Under the pieces are notes generated by a model, which saw only the letters and a list, made by a program, of their open reading frames with translations, was not told the origin of the DNA and made no database searches. Made by a program: the position numbers and the translations under genes. DNA of 64,000 nt, taken from the NCBI RefSeq assembly GCF_900168065.1, contig NZ_FUZZ01000001.1, positions 1,798,001 to 1,862,000 on the forward strand, in the 5' to 3' direction. Source of the DNA: Chitinophaga ginsengisegetis (GTDB taxonomy: Bacteria; Bacteroidota; Bacteroidia; Chitinophagales; Chitinophagaceae). Shown here piece by piece: positions 36,417-45,348 of this stretch (positions are counted from its first letter, which is position 1; each line of letters opens with the position of its first letter).

Positions 36417-37616
36417 ATGCCCACCGAAAGGAACAATGAATATTACCGGTTATTGCTGCAACGCTGGCAACAACGGACTTGTAGTCCGCAGGAAGCCCTT
36501 GAGCTGATGGACTATCTGCGGGACGACGCTTCCGGCCGTATGCTGCTGGAGGAAATGCAGGCGGCATTCCGGCAGGTAAAGCCCGATAGCGGCTCCAACT
36601 CCCACGAACCCGGCGACCGGGTCAGGAAAGAGCTGTTACAGCATATCCAGGGCGCTCCTGTAATATCCATGCCTCCCTCCAGGAGAAATTTTGGTCCGTT
36701 TAAACTTGCGGCCGCGGCAGCCGTGATCATTGGGCTCGCCATCCCGGTTATTTATTATTTCCGGCAGCCAGCCACTCCGGTGGCCGCGGTAGTGAAAAAA
36801 ACGACGCCGGCAGCAGCAGCGCCTGGTCAGCATAAAGCGGTACTCACCCTGGCCAACGGGGAAAAAATAGTGCTGGACAGCGCCGGGATCCAGCAACTGG
36901 CGCAACAGGGCAACAGTGCTATCCACAACCAGGGCGGACAACTGGTATATGTAAAAACAAAGGGCGCCAGCAGCGCTCCCATCTATAATACACTAACTAC
37001 TGCGGCAGGGGAAACCTATCCGCTGGTATTGGCCGATGGCAGCAGGATATGGCTGAACGCCGCCTCTTCGATCCGCTTCCCGGCTACTTTCGCAGGCGAT
37101 GAACGCCGCATTGAACTAACCGGCGAAGCTTATTTTGAAATTGCGCATGATGCGCACCGCCCCTTCCGCATCCAGGTAAACCAGATGACCGTGGATGTAC
37201 TGGGCACCAATTTCAATATCAACTCGTACGCCGACGAAGCTACTATCAATACCACCCTGTTGCAGGGTGCAGTGAAAATAAACAGTATAAAGGGCAGCAT
37301 ACAACTGGCGCCGGGCGAACAATCGCAGGTAAGCCCTAACGGAAATGTAAAAAGAGTAACCGGTGTAAATACCGCAGAAATAATAGCCTGGAAAGAAGGA
37401 TACTTCCAGTTCGAGAGCACAGATCTTACTACTGTATTGCGGCAATTTTCCCATTGGTACGACGTGGAGATTGTATACGAAGGACACATTAAGCCCAGAA
37501 AATTTTTTGGGATGATCAGCCGCAGCAGCAGCCTGGTGAATGTTTTAAAAATGTTGAATGCCAACGATGTTAATTATCGTTTAGAAGGAAAAAAACTGAT
37601 TGTACAGGGCGATTAA
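36417..37616 (+). CDS. FecR family anti-sigma factor (locus 2)
   Basis: A 399-residue protein with an N-terminal cytoplasmic part, one membrane helix near residues 97-117 (LAAAAAVIIGLAIPVIYYF), the periplasmic FecR domain (GEAYFEI, DVLGTNFNI) and a C-terminal DUF4974 region. It pairs with the sigma factor 50 bp upstream and should contact the STN domain of the SusC protein encoded downstream. Length and layout equal those of the locus 1 FecR, suggesting duplication of the regulatory cassette. Confidence 0.93.
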   Translation: MPTERNNEYYRLLLQRWQQRTCSPQEALELMDYLRDDASGRMLLEEMQAAFRQVKPDSGSNSHEPGDRVRKELLQHIQGAPVISMPPSRRNFGPFKLAAAAAVIIGLAIPVIYYFRQPATPVAAVVKKTTPAAAAPGQHKAVLTLANGEKIVLDSAGIQQLAQQGNSAIHNQGGQLVYVKTKGASSAPIYNTLTTAAGETYPLVLADGSRIWLNAASSIRFPATFAGDERRIELTGEAYFEIAHDAHRPFRIQVNQMTVDVLGTNFNINSYADEATINTTLLQGAVKINSIKGSIQLAPGEQSQVSPNGNVKRVTGVNTAEIIAWKEGYFQFESTDLTTVLRQFSHWYDVEIVYEGHIKPRKFFGMISRSSSLVNVLKMLNANDVNYRLEGKKLIVQGD

Positions 37617-37646
37617 CGCCCGCAGGTGAACAATTATATCAACCAG

Positions 37647-37664
37647 CATGACGGAGCTGTCATG
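37647..37664 (+). other. Small leader hairpin between FecR and SusC (locus 2)
   Basis: CATGAC and GTCATG form a perfect 6-bp stem around GGAGCT in the 115-bp gap before susC. There is no T-run. It occupies the same place as hairpins in the other two loci. Confidence 0.35.
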
Positions 37665-37731
37665 GTAACAGGGATTTATTAAAACAGATAGCACAACCAA
37701 ACCATTCTCTCAATCAAAACTCAGCACAAGT

Positions 37732-40700
37732 ATGCAATTACGTACTATTGCCAGTTCCCGGTGTAAGCACAACCGGCGTCCAACCAAACATCTAAAGGTC
37801 AGTCAGTTCCTGGCCCTGCTATGTTTCGCCACCACGGCACAGGTGAGCGTAGCCAGCAGCCAGAACCAGGTAGTAAGCCTGTCGATGAAAAATGCTACCG
37901 CCAAAGAGGTTTTCCGGGAAATCAATAAACAAACCGGCCTCAATATCCTGGCAGATGAAGCCTTGCTGGAAAAAAGCGGCAGGGCCAATATCACGGTAAG
38001 CAATATGCCTGTAAATGATGCGTTGAATCTTTTCATGCGTAATCAGCCCCTCACGTACAGTATTGAAGGTGGCGCTATCATTGTAAAAACAAAACCGGCC
38101 ATACAACCGGCTACTACGCCACCGCCGCCAATTGAAGTACATGGCGTGGTTACCACCGACAAAGGCCAGCCTTTACCCGGTGCCACTGTGACCGTAAAAG
38201 GCACCAAACTCGGTACGGTTACCGGCACCGACGGCAGCTTTAAGATCAATGCCAATCCCGGTGAAACACTGGAAATTTCTATGGTGGGCTTTAAAGCCTG
38301 GTCCGTAAAGTTTGATGGTAAAACCACCAACTTTAAAGTGACGCTTTCTGAAGAAGTATCTAACCTCACCGACGTAGTAGTTGTGGGTTATGGTACTACC
38401 AAAAAGAAAGACCTGACGGGTTCTATCAGCTCCATCTCCAGCGACCAGATGAACCTCGGCGGTGTAACCAGCAACGCCGCACAGGCCATCCAGGGCCGCG
38501 CCGCAGGGGTGCAGGTGAGCCAGTCGAACGCAGCGCCGGGCGGACAAACCATTGTGCGCATCCGCGGCGGCAACTCCATCAAATCCACCAACGAACCATT
38601 ATACGTGGTAGATGGCTTCCCTTCCGAAACCGGAAAGGACATCAACCCGAATGATATCGACGATATACAGATCCTGAAAGATGCGTCTTCCACCGCCATC
38701 TACGGCGCCCGCGGCGCCAACGGCGTAGTGATGATCACCACCAAGAGAGGTAAAAGCGGCAGGGCAGCCATTCAGTACGATGGCTACTACGGTACGCAAA
38801 GGATCATCAAAGAATACGATAAAATGAATGGCCTGGAAAATATGCAGGTCACCAACGCCAAAGCCATTGAAAAAGGACAACCTGCATTCTATACCGCTGC
38901 CGACCTGGCCAGCGGCCGGGATAACGACTGGTTTAAATTAACCACCCGACCCGGAATGGTGCAAAGCCATAACCTCAGCGTAAGCGGCGGTACAGCGGAA
39001 GACAGGGTAGCCTTATCAGGCAGCTACTTCAAACAGGACGGTGCATTAAAAAATACTTCTTTTGAAAGGTATTCTGTAAGACTCAATTACGATAAGCAAT
39101 TCGCAGCACGGTTTAAAACAGGAGCCAGCGTATACGCCTCACACGCTTATACCAATTTCAAAACCTATGATGGTAACATCGTTCCCTCTAACGTAATGTA
39201 TGGCGTACTCACCGCTTCACCGGCCATCCCCGTGTATAATGAAGATGGCTCCTACGCCCGTTTCAAAGGAAGGGATAACCCGCTGGCATGGTTAATGGCG
39301 CCTACCAACGACCGGTTTGAAAACAAGGTGAATATTAACGTATATGCGGACTACCAGATCATGGACGGCCTTAACTTCCGCGTGAACGGTGGTAGCGAGT
39401 ATACCACTACCAAAGAAGGCACCTATCTGCCACGCGACCTGGTAGACGGTGAAAAAGTACAGGGTAAAGCCAGCTTAAATGACCTGGCCGTTACGCGTAA
39501 CCTGGTGGAAGCCTACTTCACTTACAGGAAAGTGTTTAACACCATTCACTCCCTCAACGTAGTAGCAGGGGTGTCTTATCAATCTGATAAATACGAAAAA
39601 CATTATTCACTGGTGCAGAAATTCAGTACAGACGCATTCCTGTACAAAAACCTGGAAGCGGGTACAGAGCGGTTATCCAGCATCAGTAACCTGATCCCCT
39701 CCAAGATGGCATCCGCCTATGGAAGGTTAAACTATTCCCTGAAAGATAAATACCTGGCTACTGTTACCGTACGCCGGGATGGTTCTTCGAAGTTTGGTGG
39801 CAACACACGTTTTGGTATTTTCCCATCTGGCTCCCTGGCCTGGAGAGCAGGCGAAGAAGAATTTATCAAAAACCTGAATATCTTTTCCAACCTGAAAGTA
39901 AGAGGAGGTTATGGTGTTACCGGTAACGACAGGATCGGTGACTACATTTACATGCCAACGTTTGGTCCTACCAATGTGTCGCTTGGAGCAGGCAGCGATA
40001 GTTACGGTGGAATTGTTGCCACCCGTTTAGCGAATGCCGATCTGCAATGGGAAAGCACCGCGCAACTGGACCTCGGTATAGACATGGGCTTTTTCAACAA
40101 CCGCGTTTCCGCTACCATCGATTACTACCGGAAAAAAACCAACAGGCTGATCTTTGACATGCCTATCGGCGACTGGAATGGTTTTGCAGTACAAACGGTA
40201 AATGCCGGCAGCATTGAAAATAAAGGAGTAGAATTATCAGTTACTACAGAAAACATCATCAATCACGCATTCACCTGGAACACCACGGTGAACATCGCTT
40301 ATAATAAACAAAACTGCCTCGACCTGGGTGGCCGCCCGTATATAATTACACAAACCGCTAACCTGTATGGCGGCCGTGGTATGGACTTTACCAAACTGGA
40401 GCCGGGAAGGGAATTAAGTACTTTCTATGGTTACATTTATGATGGCGTAATAAAAACCGGTGAAGCGCATCCTACGCAACCAAATTCAAAAGCAGGCGAT
40501 CCAAAATTCAAGGATATCAGTGGTCCCGGTGGTAAGCCGGACGGCATCATTGATGCCAACGACCGTACCTATCTCGGCAATGCCAACCCGCATTATATCT
40601 ATGGTATCAATAACAACTTTGCCTATAAAGGTTTTGAACTGAACATCTTCCTGCAGGGCGCACTGGACTACAGCCTGTATAACGGTACCGGTCTTGTACT

Positions 40701-41085
40701 GGAATCCGGTCCGGGTAAAGCGGCGCTGAACCGGTGGACTACCAACAACGAAAACACCGATATTCCAAGAGATGGATACGCTATTGCTTACGGCGGCATG
40801 ATGAACTCCCGCTTTGTGGAAAACGCATCTTACCTCCGTTGTAAAATGCTGATGCTCGGTTATAATATCCCGGTAGCCAAAACTTTCCTGAAAAGCCTGA
40901 GAGGCATTAAAGTATATGGCTCCGTACAAAACTTATTCACGATTACTAAATATACAGGATCGGACCCTGAGGTAAACAGCAATCTCAATAGCAGCGGCAG
41001 CAACGCCAATCTTTCATCAGGATTGGATTATACCGCTTTCCCTGCTTACCGCACCTTTACCGCGGGTCTTAAATTGAATTTTTAA
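37732..41085 (+). CDS. SusC/RagA family TonB-dependent receptor with STN domain (locus 2)
   Basis: An 1117-residue outer-membrane transporter. The order is signal region, STN domain (about 45-125, FREINKQTGLNILADEALL), carboxypeptidase-like domain (EVHGVVTTDKGQPLPGATVT), plug starting VVVVGYGTTKKKDLTGS, and barrel ending in LKLNF. It pairs with the SusD lipoprotein 19 bp downstream. Its cargo may not be a simple glycan, since the operon continues with an arylsulfotransferase-like protein and a cytochrome rather than glycosidases. Confidence 0.95.
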   Translation: MQLRTIASSRCKHNRRPTKHLKVSQFLALLCFATTAQVSVASSQNQVVSLSMKNATAKEVFREINKQTGLNILADEALLEKSGRANITVSNMPVNDALNLFMRNQPLTYSIEGGAIIVKTKPAIQPATTPPPPIEVHGVVTTDKGQPLPGATVTVKGTKLGTVTGTDGSFKINANPGETLEISMVGFKAWSVKFDGKTTNFKVTLSEEVSNLTDVVVVGYGTTKKKDLTGSISSISSDQMNLGGVTSNAAQAIQGRAAGVQVSQSNAAPGGQTIVRIRGGNSIKSTNEPLYVVDGFPSETGKDINPNDIDDIQILKDASSTAIYGARGANGVVMITTKRGKSGRAAIQYDGYYGTQRIIKEYDKMNGLENMQVTNAKAIEKGQPAFYTAADLASGRDNDWFKLTTRPGMVQSHNLSVSGGTAEDRVALSGSYFKQDGALKNTSFERYSVRLNYDKQFAARFKTGASVYASHAYTNFKTYDGNIVPSNVMYGVLTASPAIPVYNEDGSYARFKGRDNPLAWLMAPTNDRFENKVNINVYADYQIMDGLNFRVNGGSEYTTTKEGTYLPRDLVDGEKVQGKASLNDLAVTRNLVEAYFTYRKVFNTIHSLNVVAGVSYQSDKYEKHYSLVQKFSTDAFLYKNLEAGTERLSSISNLIPSKMASAYGRLNYSLKDKYLATVTVRRDGSSKFGGNTRFGIFPSGSLAWRAGEEEFIKNLNIFSNLKVRGGYGVTGNDRIGDYIYMPTFGPTNVSLGAGSDSYGGIVATRLANADLQWESTAQLDLGIDMGFFNNRVSATIDYYRKKTNRLIFDMPIGDWNGFAVQTVNAGSIENKGVELSVTTENIINHAFTWNTTVNIAYNKQNCLDLGGRPYIITQTANLYGGRGMDFTKLEPGRELSTFYGYIYDGVIKTGEAHPTQPNSKAGDPKFKDISGPGGKPDGIIDANDRTYLGNANPHYIYGINNNFAYKGFELNIFLQGALDYSLYNGTGLVLESGPGKAALNRWTTNNENTDIPRDGYAIAYGGMMNSRFVENASYLRCKMLMLGYNIPVAKTFLKSLRGIKVYGSVQNLFTITKYTGSDPEVNSNLNSSGSNANLSSGLDYTAFPAYRTFTAGLKLNF

Positions 41086-41104
41086 CCTGTAAATTCCGGA
41101 ACAA

Positions 41105-42634
41105 ATGAAATACGCATATATCGCATTAGCCACCTTGCTGCTCGGCGCCAGTTCGTGCAAAAAAGAGGTGGAACCCAAAGTATACAGTTATCTCACAGAC
41201 GCCAACGCCTTCCTCACCTTGAGTGACGCCAAAGCTGCTGTGAACGGTGTTTATTCAAGACTCAAACAACCCAGCGGCAGATCGGATGCATGGATGTATT
41301 ATGCCGGTTTCCAGGTAACCATTTCAGATTTAACTACCGATGTAGGTCACGCCAGCTCCGGCGGGGATGTGGGCCTGATGTCTGATTGCCAGTGGGCGCC
41401 CGCCAATACCTATCTTGCCTTTGCCTGGCAGCATCAGTACAAACTGGTGGCGGATGCCAACATATCTTTGTACTATATTCCTAAAATGAGCAGCATCACC
41501 GATGCACAAAAAGACCAGTTCACCGCGGAACTCCGTTTCCTGCGCGCACTGGGATATGTAGATCTCACAGACGCTTTCGGACCGGTAATAGTAGTAACGG
41601 AAGAAACAGTAGCAAAGAATGTGGCCCAGCCGGATTATGAAGCATCATTGCCTACCACACCGGTAGCAGAGATCAATAAAATGATCATCAGCGACCTGGA
41701 ATTTGCGGCAGCCCATCTTCCTGTCAACTATTTAAACAACGCCATCTACAGCTCCAACGATATTGGCCGTGCCACCAAAGGCGCCGCCATGTCTTTACTC
41801 TGCAAACTGTACATGCGTGAACATGAATGGCAGAAAGCACTGGACCTTACCACTGAAATCATGAAGCTCGGTTACGGACTGTATCCAAGCTACGCAGGGT
41901 TATTTGCAGAGAAAAACAAATGGTGCCAGGAAAGTATTTTCAGCGCGCTCGCCGATCCGTTGGTAGATGCCGTGGAAATCATGAACCACTTCGGCCCAAT
42001 CAACAATCCGCAGGTAACCGACAGATGGCAGTATTTCGCTTTAACCTGGTACTTCTGGAATACTTTTGCAGCGAACGACGACCGTAAAAAGATGTTCTAT
42101 TCTGACTATATCGGTACCGATGGTTTGCATTACATGCAGGCGCCTCCGGGACAAACCAATCCACCGGATGGTTACTACTACATGCCGGATGTAGCCACCA
42201 CCAAGTTTGCCGATCCTAATGGTTCTACTACTTATTACGATGGTCACGTATTCCCGATACTCCGCTATGCAGATATCCTGCTGTGCAGAGCTGAAGCGCT
42301 GAATGAGCTGAATGGCCCCAACAGCGAATCTATCGGGCTGATTAACCAGGTGAAAGACCGCTCCCATGCTACCAACCTGGGCGCTGCCGGCACCTTCACC
42401 AAAGAAAGTTTGCGCGATGCTATTCTGCAGGAACGCGGCTGGGAATTTTTCTTTGAATGCAAACGCAGACAAGACCTGATCCGCATGGGTAAATACGAAA
42501 GCATGGTAAACACTTACCTCACCGCCGTAGGAAAAACCCCTACCATCAACCTGGCACGGGATAAATATTTCTCTTATCCACAGGCGCAAACAGATCTTAA
42601 TAAAAATCTCAGCAACAGTGGCCGCCGTCAATAA
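41105..42634 (+). CDS. SusD/RagB family surface lipoprotein (locus 2)
   Basis: A 509-residue lipoprotein (lipobox GASSC, then KKE). SusD-type features include AAVNGVYSRLKQPSGRSDAW, the TPR part, ILRYADILLCRAEALNELNG and the C-terminal block ERGWEFFFECKRRQDLIRMGKY. It should bind the substrate and close the SusC channel. The next gene, an arylsulfotransferase-like lipoprotein, begins 38 bp later with no terminator between, consistent with one operon. Confidence 0.94.
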   Translation: MKYAYIALATLLLGASSCKKEVEPKVYSYLTDANAFLTLSDAKAAVNGVYSRLKQPSGRSDAWMYYAGFQVTISDLTTDVGHASSGGDVGLMSDCQWAPANTYLAFAWQHQYKLVADANISLYYIPKMSSITDAQKDQFTAELRFLRALGYVDLTDAFGPVIVVTEETVAKNVAQPDYEASLPTTPVAEINKMIISDLEFAAAHLPVNYLNNAIYSSNDIGRATKGAAMSLLCKLYMREHEWQKALDLTTEIMKLGYGLYPSYAGLFAEKNKWCQESIFSALADPLVDAVEIMNHFGPINNPQVTDRWQYFALTWYFWNTFAANDDRKKMFYSDYIGTDGLHYMQAPPGQTNPPDGYYYMPDVATTKFADPNGSTTYYDGHVFPILRYADILLCRAEALNELNGPNSESIGLINQVKDRSHATNLGAAGTFTKESLRDAILQERGWEFFFECKRRQDLIRMGKYESMVNTYLTAVGKTPTINLARDKYFSYPQAQTDLNKNLSNSGRRQ

Positions 42635-42672
42635 CCGGCATTACTGTCTTTCTAAATTATTCAATACTGCAA

Positions 42673-44109
42673 ATGATTAAATTGAATAAAATACAACGCC
42701 TGCTGCCATTGCTATCAATGGCAGCAGCGTTGTTGCTGTTTGCACCCGGCTGTATGAATAGTGGCGGCAACGATATTGTTTCCATTACACTCAACCCGCA
42801 GGGACAAAATGCCATCAAGGTAAAAACGGATATCCTGTGTACCGACACCGTAGACGCAGCAGTGGAATACTGGCCAAAAGAACAGGCACAACAACACACC
42901 ACTACCCCACTGTCCAAACACCGGATCAATCACACGATAGTACTTACCAACCTGCTGCCGGGAAAAGCATACGAATACCGTATCTTAACCGGTCATGGTA
43001 AAGATCTTTATCCCAGCAAAACCTATACTTTCAACACTTCCGGTTTCCCGGTATGGATGAAAGATATGTTCAGCGTGGTATGCCCCGACAGCTCCGTGTT
43101 ACCGGCTACCTTCAGGAAGGGCTATGTAATGCTTACCCGCCGCGAAGATCCGGGTGTGCTTTTCCTGCTCAACGCAAAAGGCGATGTTACCTGGTACCAC
43201 CAGGTAAGCGGCACCGGTTTTAAAGTAGCTAAGTTTACGGACAACAACACCTTCCTCACCCTGCTGGGCGGCCCCGGCTACGAAACCAGTTACGGCGACC
43301 AGATCCTGGAGCTGTCACTTTCCGGCGATACGCTGGCCAATCTCAAAAAAGGACAACAGGATTTCAAACAAACCATCCATCACGAAATACTGCTGAATCC
43401 CAACAATGAGTTTGTAACGCTTTGCGTGGAAGAAAGAATCTGTGACCTGAGCAGTAAAGGCGGCAGTAAACAGGATACCGTAAAAGGCGATGGCATCCTG
43501 GTGCTGAACAGGCAAGGCAAACAGGTATGGAAATGGACAGTATTTGATGCACTGAATCCGCTGGACGATAAAAACATCTTAAAAGAAAAACAAGACTGGA
43601 TGCACGCCAACTGCATCGCGTTTGATAAAGATGGTAACTACCTCATCTCTTTTTATAACAACGGGCAGATATGGAAGATAGATGCCCGCACCGGTAAGCG
43701 CCTCTGGACATTCGGGAAAAACGGCGACTTTGACATGCCGGCGGAAGCGCTGTTTGACCAGGCGCACGGCCTGCATATCAATGAACACGGTGAACTGATG
43801 TTCTTCGACAACGGGGTGAGTAAAAAAACATCGAGAACGCTTTCCTTTAAACTGGATGAAAACACAAAACAGGCGCAGCTTCGCATCAATACCCTGCTGC
43901 CGCGGGAAAATTATAATGAGAGAATGGGAAGCAGTTATTTAGTGGGAGACACTACCCTGCTGCAATGCGCTACGAAAAGAAATACGGTGATCCTAACCAA
44001 CTTCCAGGGAAGGTTTCTCTGGCTGCTGAGAACAGGCATGTCGTCTTACAGGGCGTCTTTTATCCCGGCGGAAAGACTGGCCCCTTACATCATTCAGCCA
44101 GGCTATTAA
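42673..44109 (+). CDS. Arylsulfotransferase (ASST)-like beta-propeller lipoprotein
   Basis: A 478-residue lipoprotein (lipobox FAPGC). An N-terminal fibronectin-like region (about 35-120, TNLLPGKAYEYRILTG) precedes a six-bladed-type propeller. Histidines in the positions typical of ASST proteins are seen: H236-H237 (IHHEIL), H311-A-N313 (DWMHANC) and H365 (DQAHGLHI). The H-x-N pair matches H356/N358 of E. coli ASST and H365 could correspond to catalytic H436. ASSTs move sulfate between phenolic compounds without PAPS. Activity is inferred; a binding role cannot be excluded. It lies between SusD and a cytochrome c gene. Confidence 0.8.
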   Translation: MIKLNKIQRLLPLLSMAAALLLFAPGCMNSGGNDIVSITLNPQGQNAIKVKTDILCTDTVDAAVEYWPKEQAQQHTTTPLSKHRINHTIVLTNLLPGKAYEYRILTGHGKDLYPSKTYTFNTSGFPVWMKDMFSVVCPDSSVLPATFRKGYVMLTRREDPGVLFLLNAKGDVTWYHQVSGTGFKVAKFTDNNTFLTLLGGPGYETSYGDQILELSLSGDTLANLKKGQQDFKQTIHHEILLNPNNEFVTLCVEERICDLSSKGGSKQDTVKGDGILVLNRQGKQVWKWTVFDALNPLDDKNILKEKQDWMHANCIAFDKDGNYLISFYNNGQIWKIDARTGKRLWTFGKNGDFDMPAEALFDQAHGLHINEHGELMFFDNGVSKKTSRTLSFKLDENTKQAQLRINTLLPRENYNERMGSSYLVGDTTLLQCATKRNTVILTNFQGRFLWLLRTGMSSYRASFIPAERLAPYIIQPGY

Positions 44110-44138
44110 CAATAATTGTGTACTTAAAAAAACTATAC

Positions 44139-45140
44139 ATGAAACGCTTAATTGTGATTTGCGTGATTGGTTGCTGGGGGATAATAGCCATCATATCTTC
44201 CTGCGGAGCGCCGGTAACAGGAGAAACAAAAACAACCGCAGCTGCAATACCTGAAACCGAAACATACATCAACATCGATACCACCCTTATACCCAATGAT
44301 AAATTTGGCGAGTCCGTGAAGTATGGCCGGGAACTGATGCTCAACACCGCCCGTTACATCGGGCCGGATGGCAGCGCCGGGAAATATCTTGGTAATAAAA
44401 TGAACTGTACCAACTGTCACCAGGATGCGGGTACCAAAGCATTTTCCTTTAACCTGATGTCGTCGCACGATAACTACCCGCAATACCGCGGCAGGGAGGG
44501 CAAAGTGCTTACACTGGCAGAAAGGGTGAACAACTGCGTGATGCGTCCGCACAACGGCAAGCCGCTGCCGCTGGACAGTAAAGAGATGGTAGCGTTTCTT
44601 TCTTACTTTAAATGGATCAGCACATTTGTTCCAAAAAACAAACCTTTCAAAGGCGCCAAAAACCTGCACGTTACCTTCCCTGATATTGCTGCCAATCCTG
44701 AAAACGGACAGGTGCTTTATCAAACCAACTGCGCCCGCTGTCATGGTCAGAACGGAGAGGGACAATGGAACACAGACAAAAGCACTTACGTATATCCGCC
44801 ACTGTGGGGCAATACTGCCTATCAACCCGGTTCCAGTATGCACCGCGTTATTAAACAGGCGGAATGGCTGAAAAACAATATGCCTTACGATAAAGTAACA
44901 CCTGGCAAACCATTCCTCTCCGATAAAGAAGCGATGGACATTGCCGCATTTGTAAACAACGACAAGATCCACACCAGGCCCAATCCAAAAAGCTTTGATT
45001 ATCCGCATATCGCGGAAAAAGCAATTGACTACGACCACGGTCCTTTTGCAGATACGTTCTCTGTAGCACAACACAAATTCGGGCCTTATCAACCCATTAT
45101 CGACTACTGGAAAGCGAAGGGGTTAAAGCCAATTTATTAA
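44139..45140 (+). CDS. Diheme c-type cytochrome lipoprotein, TsdA-like
   Basis: A 333-residue protein with a lipobox (IAIISSC) and two heme c sites: C90-T-N-C93-H94 and C198-A-R-C201-H202. The first half (NCTNCHQDAG, then YPQYRGREG, RVNNC133VMRPHNG, SKEMVAFLSYFKW) follows the pattern of thiosulfate dehydrogenase/tetrathionate reductase TsdA, in which a conserved cysteine ligates the first heme; C133 is a candidate. It would act on the periplasmic or outer face of an envelope membrane. ATG 44139 is chosen; a longer frame overlaps the ASST-like gene. It is the last gene of the locus 2 operon. Confidence 0.85.
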   Translation: MKRLIVICVIGCWGIIAIISSCGAPVTGETKTTAAAIPETETYINIDTTLIPNDKFGESVKYGRELMLNTARYIGPDGSAGKYLGNKMNCTNCHQDAGTKAFSFNLMSSHDNYPQYRGREGKVLTLAERVNNCVMRPHNGKPLPLDSKEMVAFLSYFKWISTFVPKNKPFKGAKNLHVTFPDIAANPENGQVLYQTNCARCHGQNGEGQWNTDKSTYVYPPLWGNTAYQPGSSMHRVIKQAEWLKNNMPYDKVTPGKPFLSDKEAMDIAAFVNNDKIHTRPNPKSFDYPHIAEKAIDYDHGPFADTFSVAQHKFGPYQPIIDYWKAKGLKPIY

Positions 45141-45150
45141 TGGTCATGCA

Positions 45151-45344
45151 GATGTTGTCTTTCTCAGGATTAACCTGATTATACTGATTTAGGGATTTGA
45201 TCACTTTTGATTTTAAATGATTTTGGGAGATATAAGCGAATACCTGCTTATATCTCCCAAAATCATTTAAAATCATTTATAAAATCAAAAAAGTAAAATC
45301 AAAGTAATCAGTATAATCAGGTTAATCCTGAGAAAGACAACATC
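45151..45344. repeat. 194-bp inverted repeat between convergent operons
   Basis: The outer arms are perfect over 39 bp (45151-45189 against 45306-45344; the left arm starts GATGTTGTCTTTCTCAGGAT). The inner stem is perfect over 29 bp (45209-45237 against 45246-45274) with an 8-nt loop. Between them the arms match loosely, the right having an extra AAATGATTTT copy. It fills the 208-bp gap between the cytochrome gene and the convergent SusD gene. It may act as a bidirectional terminator or be a mobile palindromic element; it has no ORF. Confidence 0.95.
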
Positions 45345-45348
45345 CGCT

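Noticed and set aside
43965..44138. Longer start for the cytochrome gene within the ASST-like gene
   Set aside because: It would hide the signal peptide and lipobox, which start at 44139.
44148..45092. 314-codon minus-strand frame opposite the cytochrome gene
   Set aside because: The opposite strand has a cytochrome with signal, lipobox and two CxxCH sites; the minus frame shows no domain.
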